Below, piece after piece: positions 53,393 to 64,000 of a stretch of DNA of 64,000 bases. The notes beneath the pieces were generated by a model. It did no database searches. It was not told the origin of the DNA and saw only the letters and a list, made by a program, of their open reading frames with translations. Position 1 is the stretch's first letter; every line of letters starts with the position of its first letter. The DNA is taken from positions 726,957-790,956 of the forward strand of contig JAAKBF010000214.1 in assembly GCA_012656075.1 (NCBI GenBank), read 5' to 3'. The translations under genes and the position numbers were made by a program. Origin of the DNA: Phytophthora hibernalis (Eukaryota > Oomycota > Peronosporomycetes > Peronosporales > Peronosporaceae).

Positions 53393-55595
53393 GTTGAGAT
53401 AATATAGATTAACTCACAGTTTGCAATCAGTAGCGTTAGCAGTACAGTTAAGTGTATGTGCGAACACGTCCAGACGTCAAAATCGTAGTCAACGTTAATC
53501 CATTTTAGCAACAACTTCGAAGTTGGAGATATTAATAAAGAATGATAGTACCGGTACAGTATCAACTTCAAGCGCAATATTCAAAGGGCGTGCGCCAAAA
53601 TGTTGATATTCACCCGCTCTCCAAATTACAGACTGCTATGTTTCCTGCTCATTCTGCAATTTTCTCGCTGAAAAGCACAATTTTATCCTGCAAAACGCTC
53701 TACACGGACCTTCAACGCGACACTGGCCCACTGTCGACCAAAATCTCGCGGTTGGATGTCGAGAGTAGTATCAATAGTATGGAAACTAGCGCACCCAGTA
53801 ACCTGCGTCTTACTATGGGCGCCAACCAGCCAGGTACGCCTTGTAGCCCGTGTAAAGCTTGCTGTACGTCTGGTCGAAGGCTCCATTGACGTTAACGCCG
53901 ATCTTCTCGGCCACTCGGCCACTCGAGCCGCCGTGTAGTCGTTGGCTTGCCAACGCTTGAACAACCTCGACATCTTTTTGTTGTTGTTCAATGCAGCATC
54001 GAGTCTGCCCGCATCGAAGAGCGGCTTTGCTCTCTCCTCTTCGTCAGGTCGTCTACGCTGTCTTCATCGTCGTCTTCCTCGATCGTATGGTGGCTTCGCG
54101 GGAACCGACCACGAGCTTCAAGCGCATCCATCGCCTGAACCGAGTCGAGCGATGTCACCTTTGACAGCTGCGTCTGACCCGAGGCGGTGATCGCTTCGCC
54201 GCTTGCGAGAAAAGTGGCCGCAATCACTAGCAGAGTGTAGCACACACGCATGATCGATCTGGCCTGGCTGGTGTTGACAAAAAATAGCGTTTGAACGCTA
54301 GCAGAAACTTGTAGCGGGGTCTTGGATGCTGTGCGCGAGCAAATTGCAGAATGAAGATTTGGAAAGTAGAGAGGGACTGAGTGGGCTCGCCCAGTGAGCA
54401 GCTACCCTGTGGGTAGTATATTGTGTGCTTCCTTAAAAAGAATCCTTGCGCGATCAACGTGGCAGAGCTGTTAGGTTGCCTATATGGATAGCCTCCTGTA
54501 TGTAGATGTACATAGTACTTAATGGTTGATCATCTAACCGGCCAGCCACGTTGATCACGGTTCCACCAAACTGCAGATTCAGAGAAATTCAACCGGTATG
54601 ATTAATAACGCCAACATTGATCATTCTGTTGTCCCATTGACGAATGGGTTAATTAATACTTAAGTAGACCGTACTGTATGATTAGTATCATAGATTACAT
54701 GTATTAATACCCGTGCGGATCAGAGGAACGCTTCTTGTCGATGTGTTTTTATTTTGTCGCAGTGCCATGCTGCATATGTAGGGTACAGAACACGTCTTAT
54801 TTGCCAGAAAGGTTCTTTACAATTATTTAGTGTATTAATAGCAAGTATTATACATAAATTACTTTGAAAATCGGTCGCCCTCCTCGTTAATTGCGACGCT
54901 ATTTCTGTTTGATGTTGCATGAATGTAGTACTCGTGCTTTGAAAATTGATACCTGTGGTGAAGATGATGAAAGGTGCCAAGAACCTCTTAGAACGGTTTT
55001 GTCGCAGTTAGGGTGCAGAACACGTCTTATTTGCCAGAATACATATATTCTGGTCAGGGATTGGTAGTAGAATCGATATTAGTACTATACATAAATGATA
55101 TTATAGTAGTATTATAAATATTATTTATAATAAACAAGACGTGTAGTCATTAGTAATAACGCAAAGTTAGTTGAAGATTAAAGGGTCGAAAAACGACCAT
55201 GGCCGGCAACGTATCGCCTCGTGCACCGGCACTCGAAGAACTTGCTTGTCGCGCTGACGGCGTACGAAGGCATGTTCAACACGTTCACCGGGACAGAGTA
55301 AGCATTATCGGACTAGTGCACTCCGCAGACATGTTTGTAAATTTTACAAACATTAACAGCAAGTGGTGTTTGCAATCGTGTGTGTCTGTTTGTGCTTCCT
55401 GCAGTTCTAAGCAAGAACTACGATGAACTTCGCAGTAGTCATTGCTACTGGTGGTGTGTGGTGCGATGGAAGGTAGGAAACTACATATACCCTTGGGAAA
55501 GAAAAAAAGAAGGAGTGCGATCAAACCAGAGACGGATTGAGATGGCTCATGGCGATACACGGACACTTGTCCACCTCATTCCTTGAACCAAGTGG
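53393..55595. repeat. Array unit 4
   Basis: 2203 bp, the shortest complete unit. It has several 2-4 bp losses, for example at about 53467 (ACACTAATCC to ACACGTCC), 54422-54437 and 54720. Confidence 0.95.
53813..54251 (-). pseudogene. RXLR-dEER effector, copy 4, early 1-bp break
   Basis: Signal peptide and RXLR are present (the second residue pair reads RFPR, a Leu to Pro change). One A is lost at about 54048, in the acidic dEER stretch, so the frame fails before the effector domain. The stop as read is at 53988. The 8-bp duplication is retained downstream. Confidence 0.75.
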
Positions 55596-57807
55596 GTTGA
55601 GATAATATAGATTAACTCACAGTTTGCAATCAGTAGCGTTAGCAGTACAGTTAAGTGTATGTGCGAACACTAATCCAGACGTCAAAATCGTAGTCAACGT
55701 TAATCCATTTTAGCAACAACTTCGAAGTTGGAGATATTAATAAAGAATGATAGTACCGGTACAGTATCAACTACAACTTCAATATTCAAAGGGCGTGCGC
55801 CAAAATGTTGTTATTCACCCGCTCTCCAAATTACAGACTGCTATGTTTCCTGCTCATTCTGCAATTTTCTCGCTGAAAAGCACAATTTTATCCTGCAAAA
55901 CGCTCTACACGGACCTTCAACGCGACACTGGCCCACTGTCGACCAAAATCTCGCGGTTGGATGTCGAGAGTAGTATCAATAGTATGGAAACTAGCGCACC
56001 CAGTAACCTGCGTCTTACTATGGGCGCCAACCAGCCAGGTACGCCTTGTAGCCCGTGTAAAGCTTGCTGTACGTCTGGTCGAAGGCCCCATTGACGTTAA
56101 CGCCGATCTTCTCGGCCACTCGGCCACTCGAGCCGCCGTGTAGTCGTTGGCTTGCCAACGCTTGAACAACCTCGACATCTTTTTGTTGTTCAATGCAGCA
56201 TCGAGTCTGCCCGCATCGAAGAGCGGCTTTGCTCTCTCCTCTTCGTCAAGGTCGTCTACGCTGTCTTCATCGTCGTCTTCCTCGATCGTATGGTGGCTTC
56301 GCAGGAACCGACCACGAGCTTCAAGCGCATCCATCGCCTGAACCGAGTCGAGCGATGTCACCTTTGACAGCTGCGTCTGACCCGAGGCGGTGATCGCTTC
56401 GCCGCTTGCGAGAAAAGTGGCCGCAATCACTAGCAGAGTGTAGCACACACGCATGATCGATCTGGCCTGGCTGGTGTTGACAAAAAATAGCGTTTGAACG
56501 CTAGCAGAAACTTGTAGCGGGGTCTTGGATGCTGTGCGCGGAGCAAATTGCAGAATGAAGATTTGGAAAGTAGAGAGGGACTGAGTGGGCTCGCCCAGTG
56601 AGCAGCTACCCTGTGGGTAGTATATTATTGTGCCTTCGCCTTAAAAGAATCCTTGCGCGATCAACGTGGCAGAGCTGTTAGGTTGCCTATATGGATAGCC
56701 TCCTGTATGTAGATGTACATAGTACTTAATGGTTGATCATCTAACCGGCCAGCCACGTTGATCACGGTTCCACACCAAACTGCAGATTCCAGAGAAATTC
56801 AACCGGTATGATTAATAACGCCAACATTGATCATTCTGTTGTCCCATTGACGAATGGGTTAATTAATACTTAAGTAGACCGTACTGTATGATTAGTATCA
56901 TAGATTACATGTATTAATACCCGTGCGGATCCAGAGGAACGCTTCTTGTCGATGTGTTTTTATTTTGTCGCAGTGCCATGCTGCATATGTAGGGTACAGA
57001 ACACGTCTTATTTGCCAGAAAGGTTCTTTACAATTATTTAGTGTATTAATAGCAAGTATTATACATAAATTACTTTGAAAATCGGTCGCCCTCCTCGTTA
57101 ATTGCGACGCTATTTCTGTTTGATGTTGCATGAATGTAGTACTCGTGCTTTGAAAATTGATACCTGTGGTGAAGATGATGAAAGGTGCCAAGAACCTCTT
57201 AGAACGGTTTTGTCGCAGTTAGGGTGCAGAACACGTCTTATTTGCCAGAATACATATATTCTGGTCAGGGATTGGTAGTAGAATCGATATTAGTACTATA
57301 CATAAATGATATTATAGTAGTATTATAAATATTATTTATAATAAACAAGACGTGTAGTCATTAGTAATAACGCAAAGTTAGTTGAAGATTAAAGGGTCGA
57401 AAAACGACCATGGCCGGCAACGTATCGCCTCGTGCACCGGCACTCGAAGAACTTGCTTGTCGCGCTGACGGCGTACGAAGGCATGTTCAACACGTTCACC
57501 GGGACAGAGTAAGCATTATCCGGACTAGTGCACTCCGCAGACATGTTTGTAAATTTTACAAACATTAACAGCAAGTGGTGTTTGCAATCGTGTGTGTCTG
57601 TTTGTGCTTCCTGCAGTTCTAAGCAAGAACTACGATGAACTTCGCAGTAGTCATTGCTACTGGTGGTGTGTGGTGCGATGGAAGGTAGGAAACTACATAT
57701 ACCCTTGGGAAAGAAAAAAAGAAGGAGTGCGATCAAACCAGAGACGGATTGAGATGGCTCATGGCGATACACGGACACTTGTCCACCTCATTCCTTGAAC
57801 CAAGTGG
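55596..57807. repeat. Array unit 5
   Basis: 2212 bp. Carries effector copy 5. It lacks the AGCGC pentamer near 55781 that the other units have. Confidence 0.95.
55888..56454 (-). CDS. RXLR-dEER effector, copy 5, frameshifted C-terminus
   Basis: As copy 1 but with one Asn codon fewer in the NNN run (188 residues as read). It carries the 8-bp duplication. The original-frame stop is at 56018-56020. It shares the AACAACCTC variant with copies 4-8, against AACAGCCTC in copies 1-3. Confidence 0.83.
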   Translation of the reverse strand: MRVCYTLLVIAATFLASGEAITASGQTQLSKVTSLDSVQAMDALEARGRFLRSHHTIEEDDDEDSVDDLDEEERAKPLFDAGRLDAALNNKKMSRLFKRWQANDYTAARVAEWPRRSALTSMGPSTRRTASFTRATRRTWLVGAHSKTQVTGCASFHTIDTTLDIQPRDFGRQWASVALKVRVERFAG

Positions 57808-60021
57808 GTTGAGATAATATAGATTAACTCACAGTTTGCAATCAGTAGCGTTAGCAGTACAGTTAAGTGTATGTGCGAACACTAATCCAGACGTCAAAAT
57901 CGTAGTCAACGTTAATCCATTTTAGCAACAACTTCGAAGTTGGAGATATTAATAAAGAATGATAGTACCGGTACAGTATCAACTACAACTTCAAGCGCAA
58001 TATTCAAAGGGCGTGCGCCAAAATGTTGTTATTCACCCGCTCTCCAAATTACAGACTGCTATGTTTCCTGCTCATTCTGCAATTTTCTCGCTGAAAAGCA
58101 CAATTTTATCCTGCAAAACGCTCTACACGGACCTTCAACGCGACACTGGCCCACTGTCGACCAAAATCTCGCGGTTGGATGTCGAGTAGTATCAATAGTA
58201 TGGAAACTAGCGCACCCAGTAACCTGCGTCTTACTATGGGCGCCAACCAGCCAGGTACGCCTTGTAGCCCGTGTAAAGCTTGCTGTACGTCTGGTCGAAG
58301 GCCCCATTGACGTTAACGCCGATCTTCTCGGCCACTCGGCCCTCGAGCCGCCGTGTAGTCGTTGGCTTGCCAACGCTTGAACAACCTCGACATCTTTTTG
58401 TTGTTGTTCAATGCAGCATCGAGTCTGCCCGCATCGAAGAGCGGCTTTGCTCTCTCCTCTTCGTCAAGGTCGTCTACGCTGTCTTCATCGTCGTCTTCCT
58501 CGATCGTATGGTGGCTTCGCAGGAACCGACCACGAGCTTCAAGCGCATCCATCGCCTGAACCGAGTCGAGCGATGTCACCTTTGACAGCTGCGTCTGACC
58601 CGAGGCGGTGATCGCTTCGCCGCTTGCGAGAAAAGTGGCCGCAATCACTAGCAGAGTGTAGCACACACGCATGATCGATCTGGCCTGGCTGGTGTTGACA
58701 AAAAATAGCGTTTGAACGCTAGCAGAAACTTGTAGCGGGGTCTTGGATGCTGTGCGCGGAGCAAATTGCAGAATGAAGATTTGGAAAGTAGAGAGGGACT
58801 GAGTGGGCTCGCCCAGTGAGCAGCTACCCTGTGGGTAGTATATTATTGTGCCTTCGCCTTAAAGAATCCTTGCGCGATCAACGTGGCAGAGCTGTTAGGT
58901 TGCCTATATGGATAGCCTCCTGTATGTAGATGTACATAGTACTTAATGGTTGATCATCTAACCGGCCAGCCACGTTGATCACGGTTCCACACCAAACTGC
59001 AGATTCAGAGAAATTCAACCGGTATGATTAATAACGCCAACATTGATCATTCTGTTGTCCCATTGACGAATGGGTTAATTAATACTTAAGTAGACCGTAC
59101 TGTATGATTAGTATCATAGATTACATGTATTAATACCCGTGCGGATCCAGAGGAACGCTTCTTGTCGATGTGTTTTATTTTGTCGCAGTGCCATGCTGCA
59201 TATGTAGGAGTACAGAACACGTCTTATTTGCCAGAAAGGTTCTTTACAATTATTTAGTGTATTAATAGCAAGTATTATACATAAATTACTTTGAAAATCG
59301 GTCGCCCTCCTCGTTAATTGCGACGCTATTTCTGTTTGATGTTGCATGAATGTAGTACTCGTGCTTTGAAAATTGATACCTGTGGTGAAGATGATGAAAG
59401 GTGCCAGAACCTCTTAGAACGGTTTTGTCGCAGTTAGGGTGCAGAACACGTCTTATTTGCCAGAATACATATATTCTGGTCAGGGATTAGTAGTAGAATC
59501 GATATTAGTACTATACATAAATGATATTATAGTAGTATTATAAATATTATTTATAATAAACAAGACGTGTAGTCATTAGTAATAACGCAAAGTTAGTTGA
59601 AGATTAAAGGGTCGAAAAACGACCATGGCCGGCAACGTATCGCCTCGTGCACCGGCACTCGAAGAACTTGCTTGTCGCGCTGACGGCGTACGAAGGCATG
59701 TTCAACACGTTCACCGGGACAGAGTAAGCATTATCCGGACTAGTGCACTCCGCAGACATGTTTGTAAATTTTACAAACATTAACAGCAAGTGGTGTTTGC
59801 AATCGTGTGTGTCTGTTTGTGCTTCCTGCAGTTCTAAGCAAGAACTACGATGAACTTCGCAGTAGTCATTGCTACTGGTGGTGTGTGGTGCGATGGAAGG
59901 TAGGAAACTACATATACCCTTGGGAAAGAAAAAGAAAGGAGTGCGATCAAACCAGAGACGGATTGAGATGGCTCATGGCGATACACGGACACTTGTCCAC
60001 CTCATTCCTTGAACCAAGTGG
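57808..60021. repeat. Array unit 6
   Basis: 2214 bp. Shares GTCGAGTAG (in place of GTCGAGAGTAG) and GGATTAGTAG (in place of GGATTGGTAG) with units 7 and 8. Confidence 0.95.
58234..58672 (-). pseudogene. RXLR-dEER effector, copy 6, different frame at the duplication
   Basis: Intact through RFLR, EER and the F-K-R-W region. The duplication here measures 7 bases and not 8, because one A is missing at about 58343. The frame therefore shifts differently and stops at 58313 after 119 residues. Confidence 0.78.
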
Positions 60022-62226
60022 GTTGAGATAATATAGATTAACTCACAGTTTGCAATCAGTAGCGTTAGCAGTACAGTTAAGTGTATGTGCGAACACTAAT
60101 CCAGACGTCAAAATCGTAGTCAACGTTAATCCATTTTAGCAACAACTTCGAAGTTGGAGATATTAATAAAGAATGATAGTACCGGTACAGTATCAACTAC
60201 AACTTCAAGCGCAATATTCAAAGGGCGTGCGCCAAAATGTTGTTATTCACCCGCTCTCCAAATTACAGACTGCTATGTTTCCTGCTCATTCTGCAATTTT
60301 CTCGCTGAAAAGCACAATTTTATCCTGCAAAACGCTCTACACGGACCTTCAACGCGACACTGGCCCACTGTCGACCAAAATCTCGCGGTTGGATGTCGAG
60401 TAGTATCAATAGTATGGAAACTAGCGCACCCAGTAACCTGCGTCTTACTATGGGCGCCAACCAGCCAGGTACGCCTTGTAGCCCGTGTAAAGCTTGCTGT
60501 ACGTCTGGTCAAGGCCCATTGACGTTAACGCCGATCTTCTCGGCCACTCGGCCACTCGAGCCGCCGTGTAGTCGTTGGCTTGCCAACGCTTGAACAACCT
60601 CGACATCTTTTGTTGTTGTTCAATGCAGCATCGAGTCTGCCCGCATCGAAGAGCGGCTTTGCTCTCTCCTCTTCGTCAAGGTCGTCTACGCTGTCTTCAT
60701 CGTCGTCTTCCTCGATCGTATGGTGGCTTCGCAGGAACCGACCACGAGCTTCAAGCGCATCCATCGCCTGAACCGAGTCGAGCGATGTCACCTTTGACAG
60801 CTGCGTCTGACCCGAGGCGGTGATCGCTTCGCCGCTTGCGAGAAAAGTGGCCGCAATCACTAGCAGAGTGTAGCACACACGCATGATCGATCTGGCCTGG
60901 CTGGTGTTGACAAAAAATAGCGTTTGAACGCTAGCGAAACTTGTAGCGGGGTCTTGGATGCTGTGCGCGGAGCAAATTGCAGAATGAAGATTTGGAAAGT
61001 AGAGAGGGACTGAGTGGGCTCGCCCAGTGAGCAGCTACCCTGTGGGTAGTATATTGTGCCTTCGCCTTAAAGAATCCTTGCGCGATCAACGTGGCAGAGC
61101 TGTTAGGTTGCCTATATGGATAGCCTCCTGTATGTAGATGTACATAGTACTTAATGGTTGATCATCTAACCGGCCAGCCACGTTGATCACGGTTCCACAC
61201 CAAACTGCAGATTCAGAGAAATTCAACCGGTATGATTAATAACGCCAACATTGATCATTCTGTTGTCCCATTGACGAATGGGTTAATTAATACTTAAGTA
61301 GACCGTACTGTATGATTAGTATCATAGATTATATGTATTAATACCCGTGCGGATCAGAGGAACGCTTCTTGTCGATGTGTTTTTATTTTGTCGCAGTGCC
61401 ATGCTGCATATGTAGGGTACAGAACACGTCTTATTTGCCAGAAAGGTTCTTTACAATTATTTAGTGTATTAATAGCAAGTATTATACATAAATTACTTTG
61501 AAAATCGGTCGCCCTCCTCGTTAATTGCGACGCTATTTCTGTTTGATGTTGCATGAATGTAGTACTCGTGCTTTGAAAATTGATACCTGTGGTGAAGATG
61601 ATGAAAGGTGCCAAGAACCTCTTAGAACGGTTTTGTCGCAGTTAGGGTGCAGAACACGTCTTATTTGCCAGAATACATATATTCTGGTCAGGGATTAGTA
61701 GTAGAATCGATATTAGTACTATACATAAATGATATTATAGTAGTATTATAAATATTATTTATAATAAACAAGACGTGTAGTCATTAGTAATAACGCAAAG
61801 TTAGTTGAAGATTAAAGGGTCGAAAAACGACCATGGCCGGCAACGTATCGCCTCGTGCACCGGCACTCGAAGAACTTGCTTGTCGCGCTGACGGCGTACG
61901 AAGGCATGTTCAACGTTCACCGGGACAGAGTAAGCATTATCCGGACTAGTGCACTCCGCAGACATGTTTGTAAATTTTACAAACATTAACAGCAAGTGGT
62001 GTTTGCAATCGTGTGTGTCTGTTTGTGCTTCCTGCAGTTCTAAGCAAGAACTACGATGAACTTCGCAGTAGTCATTGCTACTGGTGGTGTGTGGTGCGAT
62101 GGAAGGTAGGAAACTACATATACCCTTGGGAAAGAAAAAAAGAAGGTGCGATCAAACCAGAGACGGATTGAGATGGCTCATGGCGATACACGGACACTTG
62201 TCCACCTCATTCCTTGAACCAAGTGG
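60022..62226. repeat. Array unit 7
   Basis: 2205 bp. Carries effector copy 7. Several 1-3 bp losses relative to unit 1. Confidence 0.95.
60448..60884 (-). pseudogene. RXLR-dEER effector, copy 7, additional break
   Basis: Signal peptide, RFLR and EER are intact. One T is missing from a TTTTT run at about 60610, which shifts the frame before the F-K-R-W helix. The stop as read is at 60525. Two more bases are missing at about 60511-60517. Confidence 0.75.
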
Positions 62227-64000
62227 GTTGAGATAATATAGATTAACTCACAGTTTGCAATCAGTAGCGTTAGCAGTACAGTTAAGTGTATGTGCGAACA
62301 CTAATCCAGACGTCAAAATCGTAGTCAACGTTAATCCATTTTAGCAACAACTTCGAAGTTGGAGATATTAATAAAGAATGATAGTACCGGTACAGTATCA
62401 ACTTCAAGCGCAATATTCAAGGGCGTGCGCCAAAATGTTGTTATTCACCGCTCTCCAAATTACAGACTGCTATGTTTCCTGCTCATTCTGCAATTTTCTC
62501 GCTGAAAAGCACAATTTTATCCTGCAAAACGCTCTACACGGACCTTCAACGCGACACTGGCCACTGTCGACCAAAATCGCGGTTGGATGTCGAGTAGTAT
62601 CAATAGTATGGAAACTAGCGCACCCAGTAACCTGCGTCTTACTATGGGCGCCAACCAGCCAGGTACGCCTTGTAGCCCGTGTAAAGCTTGCTGTACGTCT
62701 GGTCGAAGGCCCCATTGACGTTAACGCCGATCTTCTCGGCCACTCGGCCTCGAGCCGCCGTGTAGTCGTTGGCTTGCCAACGCTTGAACAACCTCGACAT
62801 CTTTTTGTTGTTCAATGCAGCATCGAGTCTGCCCGCATCGAAGAGCGGCTTTGCTCTCTCTCTTCGTCAAGGTCGTCTACGCTGTCTTCATCGTCGTCTT
62901 CCTCGATCGTATGGTGGCTTCGCAGGAACCGACCACGAGCTTCAAGCGCATCCATCGCCTGAACCGAGTCGAGCGATGTCACCTTTGACAGCTGCGTCTG
63001 ACCCGGGGCGATCGCTTCGCCGCTTGCGAGAAAGTGGCCGCAATCACTAGCAGAGTGTAGCACACGCATGATCGATCTGGCCTGGCTGGTGTTGACAAAA
63101 AATAGCGTTTGAACGCTAGCGAAACTTGTGGCAGGGTCTTGGATGCTGTGCGCGGAGCAAATTGCAGAATGAAGATTTGGAAAGTAGAGAGGGACTGAGT
63201 GGGCTCGCCCAGTGAGCAGCTACCCTGTGGGTAGTATATTATTGTGCCTTCGCCTTAAAAAGAATCCTTGCGCGATCAACGTGGCAGAGCTGTTAGGTTG
63301 CTATGGATAGCCTCCTGTATGTAGATGTACATAGTACTTAATGGTTGATCATCTAACCGGCCAGCCACGTTGATCACGGTTCCACACCAAACTGCAGATT
63401 CCAGAGAAATTCAACCGGTATGATTAATAACGCCAGCATTGATCATTCTGTTGTCCCATTGACGAATGGGTTAATTAATACTTAAGTAGACCGTACTGTA
63501 TGTTAGTATCATAGATTACATGTATTAATACCCGTGCGGATCCAGAGGAACGCTTCTTGTCGATGTGTTTTTATTTTGTCGCAGTGCCATGCTGCATATG
63601 TAGGGTACAGAACACGTCTTATTTGCCAGAAAGGTTCTTTACAATTATTTAGTGTATTAATAGCAAGTATTATACATAAATTACTTTGAAAATCGGTCGC
63701 CCTCCTCGTTAATTGCGACGCTATTTCTGTTTGATGTTGCATGAATGTAGTACTCGTGCTTTGAAAATTGATACCTGTGGTGAAGATGATGAAAGGTGCC
63801 AAGAACCTCTTAGAACGGTTTGTCGCAGTTGGTTGCAGAACACGTCTTATTTGCCAGAATACATATATTCTGGTCAGGGATTAGTAGTAGAATCGATATT
63901 AGTACTATACATAAATGATATTATAGTAGTATTATAAATATTATTTATAATAAACAAGACGATGTAGTCATTAGTAATAACGCAAAGTTAGTTGAAGATT
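62227..64000. repeat. Array unit 8 (truncated by window end)
   Basis: 1774 bp are visible, ending before the small spliced frame. The array probably continues beyond the window. Confidence 0.95.
62642..63069 (-). pseudogene. RXLR-dEER effector, copy 8, multiple small deletions
   Basis: Small losses fall in the signal peptide (about 63028-63065), in the acidic region (about 62862) and at the duplication, which is 6 bases here. The signal-peptide frame is lost as read, although RFLR and the acidic stretch remain recognisable. This copy is the most damaged and lies nearest the window end. Confidence 0.72.

Larger units (their letters stand above)
46745..64000. repeat. Tandem array of 2.2-kb effector units (7 full + 1 partial)
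   Basis: Head-to-tail units begin at the motif GTTGAGATAATATAG: 46745, 48963, 51177, 53393, 55596, 57808, 60022 and 62227. Unit lengths are 2203-2218 bp, and the eighth unit is cut by the window end. Identity between units is very high and most differences are 1-5 bp indels. Each unit contains, left to right: a plus-strand core promoter, the minus-strand RXLR effector gene, its promoter, a 105-nt inverted repeat, about 600 bp of AT-rich DNA with a 25-bp internal direct repeat (TACAGAACACGTCTTATTTG and its GCAGAACACG form, about 230 bp apart), and a short plus-strand spliced frame. Such copy-number arrays are known for RXLR avirulence genes, for example P. sojae Avr1a and Avr3a. I cannot say this is one of them. 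Confidence 0.95.

Noticed and set aside
46748..64000. Regularly spaced repeats as a possible CRISPR array or satellite DNA
   Set aside because: The unit is 2.2 kb, gene-bearing and eukaryotic. There are no short repeats with unique spacers.

Overview
The window is nuclear DNA from an oomycete, most probably Phytophthora. The evidence is a secreted RXLR-dEER effector gene, core promoters that match the oomycete Inr/FPR consensus (TCATTYYNCAWTTT), spliceosomal introns of 61-73 nt, a Crypton, a crinkler/RHS-type P-loop protein and large ankyrin families. No species is claimed. Codon usage is eukaryotic, and there are no operons or ribosome binding sites.

Layout. 1-13.5 kb: a decayed Crypton recombinase, two ankyrin paralogues (A, B), a broken voltage-gated K+ channel, a second type of ankyrin gene and a 126-nt near-perfect palindrome. 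14-22.9 kb: one intact coiled-coil gene, then a transposon graveyard with nested TIR elements, a Tc1/mariner-like transposase relic and a 2.8-kb Mutator-like element (MULE) that seems to carry a piece of a host gene. 22.9-30.8 kb: a gene-dense housekeeping island with a TPR protein running into two dsRNA-binding domains, several small membrane or low-complexity proteins, and a catalase. 31-46.8 kb: local duplications. These are two tandem phosphate acetyltransferases, an intact and a truncated P5C-reductase-like gene, an intact and a truncated KH-domain gene, an RHS/crinkler-type ATPase relic and ankyrin paralogue C. 46.7 kb to the window end: a head-to-tail array of 2.2-kb units, seven complete and one cut by the window edge. 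Each carries one minus-strand RXLR effector gene.

The array is the most striking part. All copies share a short tandem duplication (8 bp in copies 1-5 and 7) that throws the last quarter of the effector out of frame. Each unit whose sequence I read also has two perfect oomycete promoter signatures. One drives the effector. The other points the opposite way, into the effector's 3' end. A 105-nt inverted repeat lies just upstream of the effector promoter.

Caution: many conserved genes here (both phosphate acetyltransferases, catalase, the KH gene, the dsRBD gene, the acidic protein) are broken only by single-base losses, mostly in or next to homopolymer runs. This looks like uncorrected sequencing or assembly error. 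Pseudogene calls that rest on 1-bp indels are therefore provisional. The effector 8-bp duplication, shared by copies, is not of that kind.
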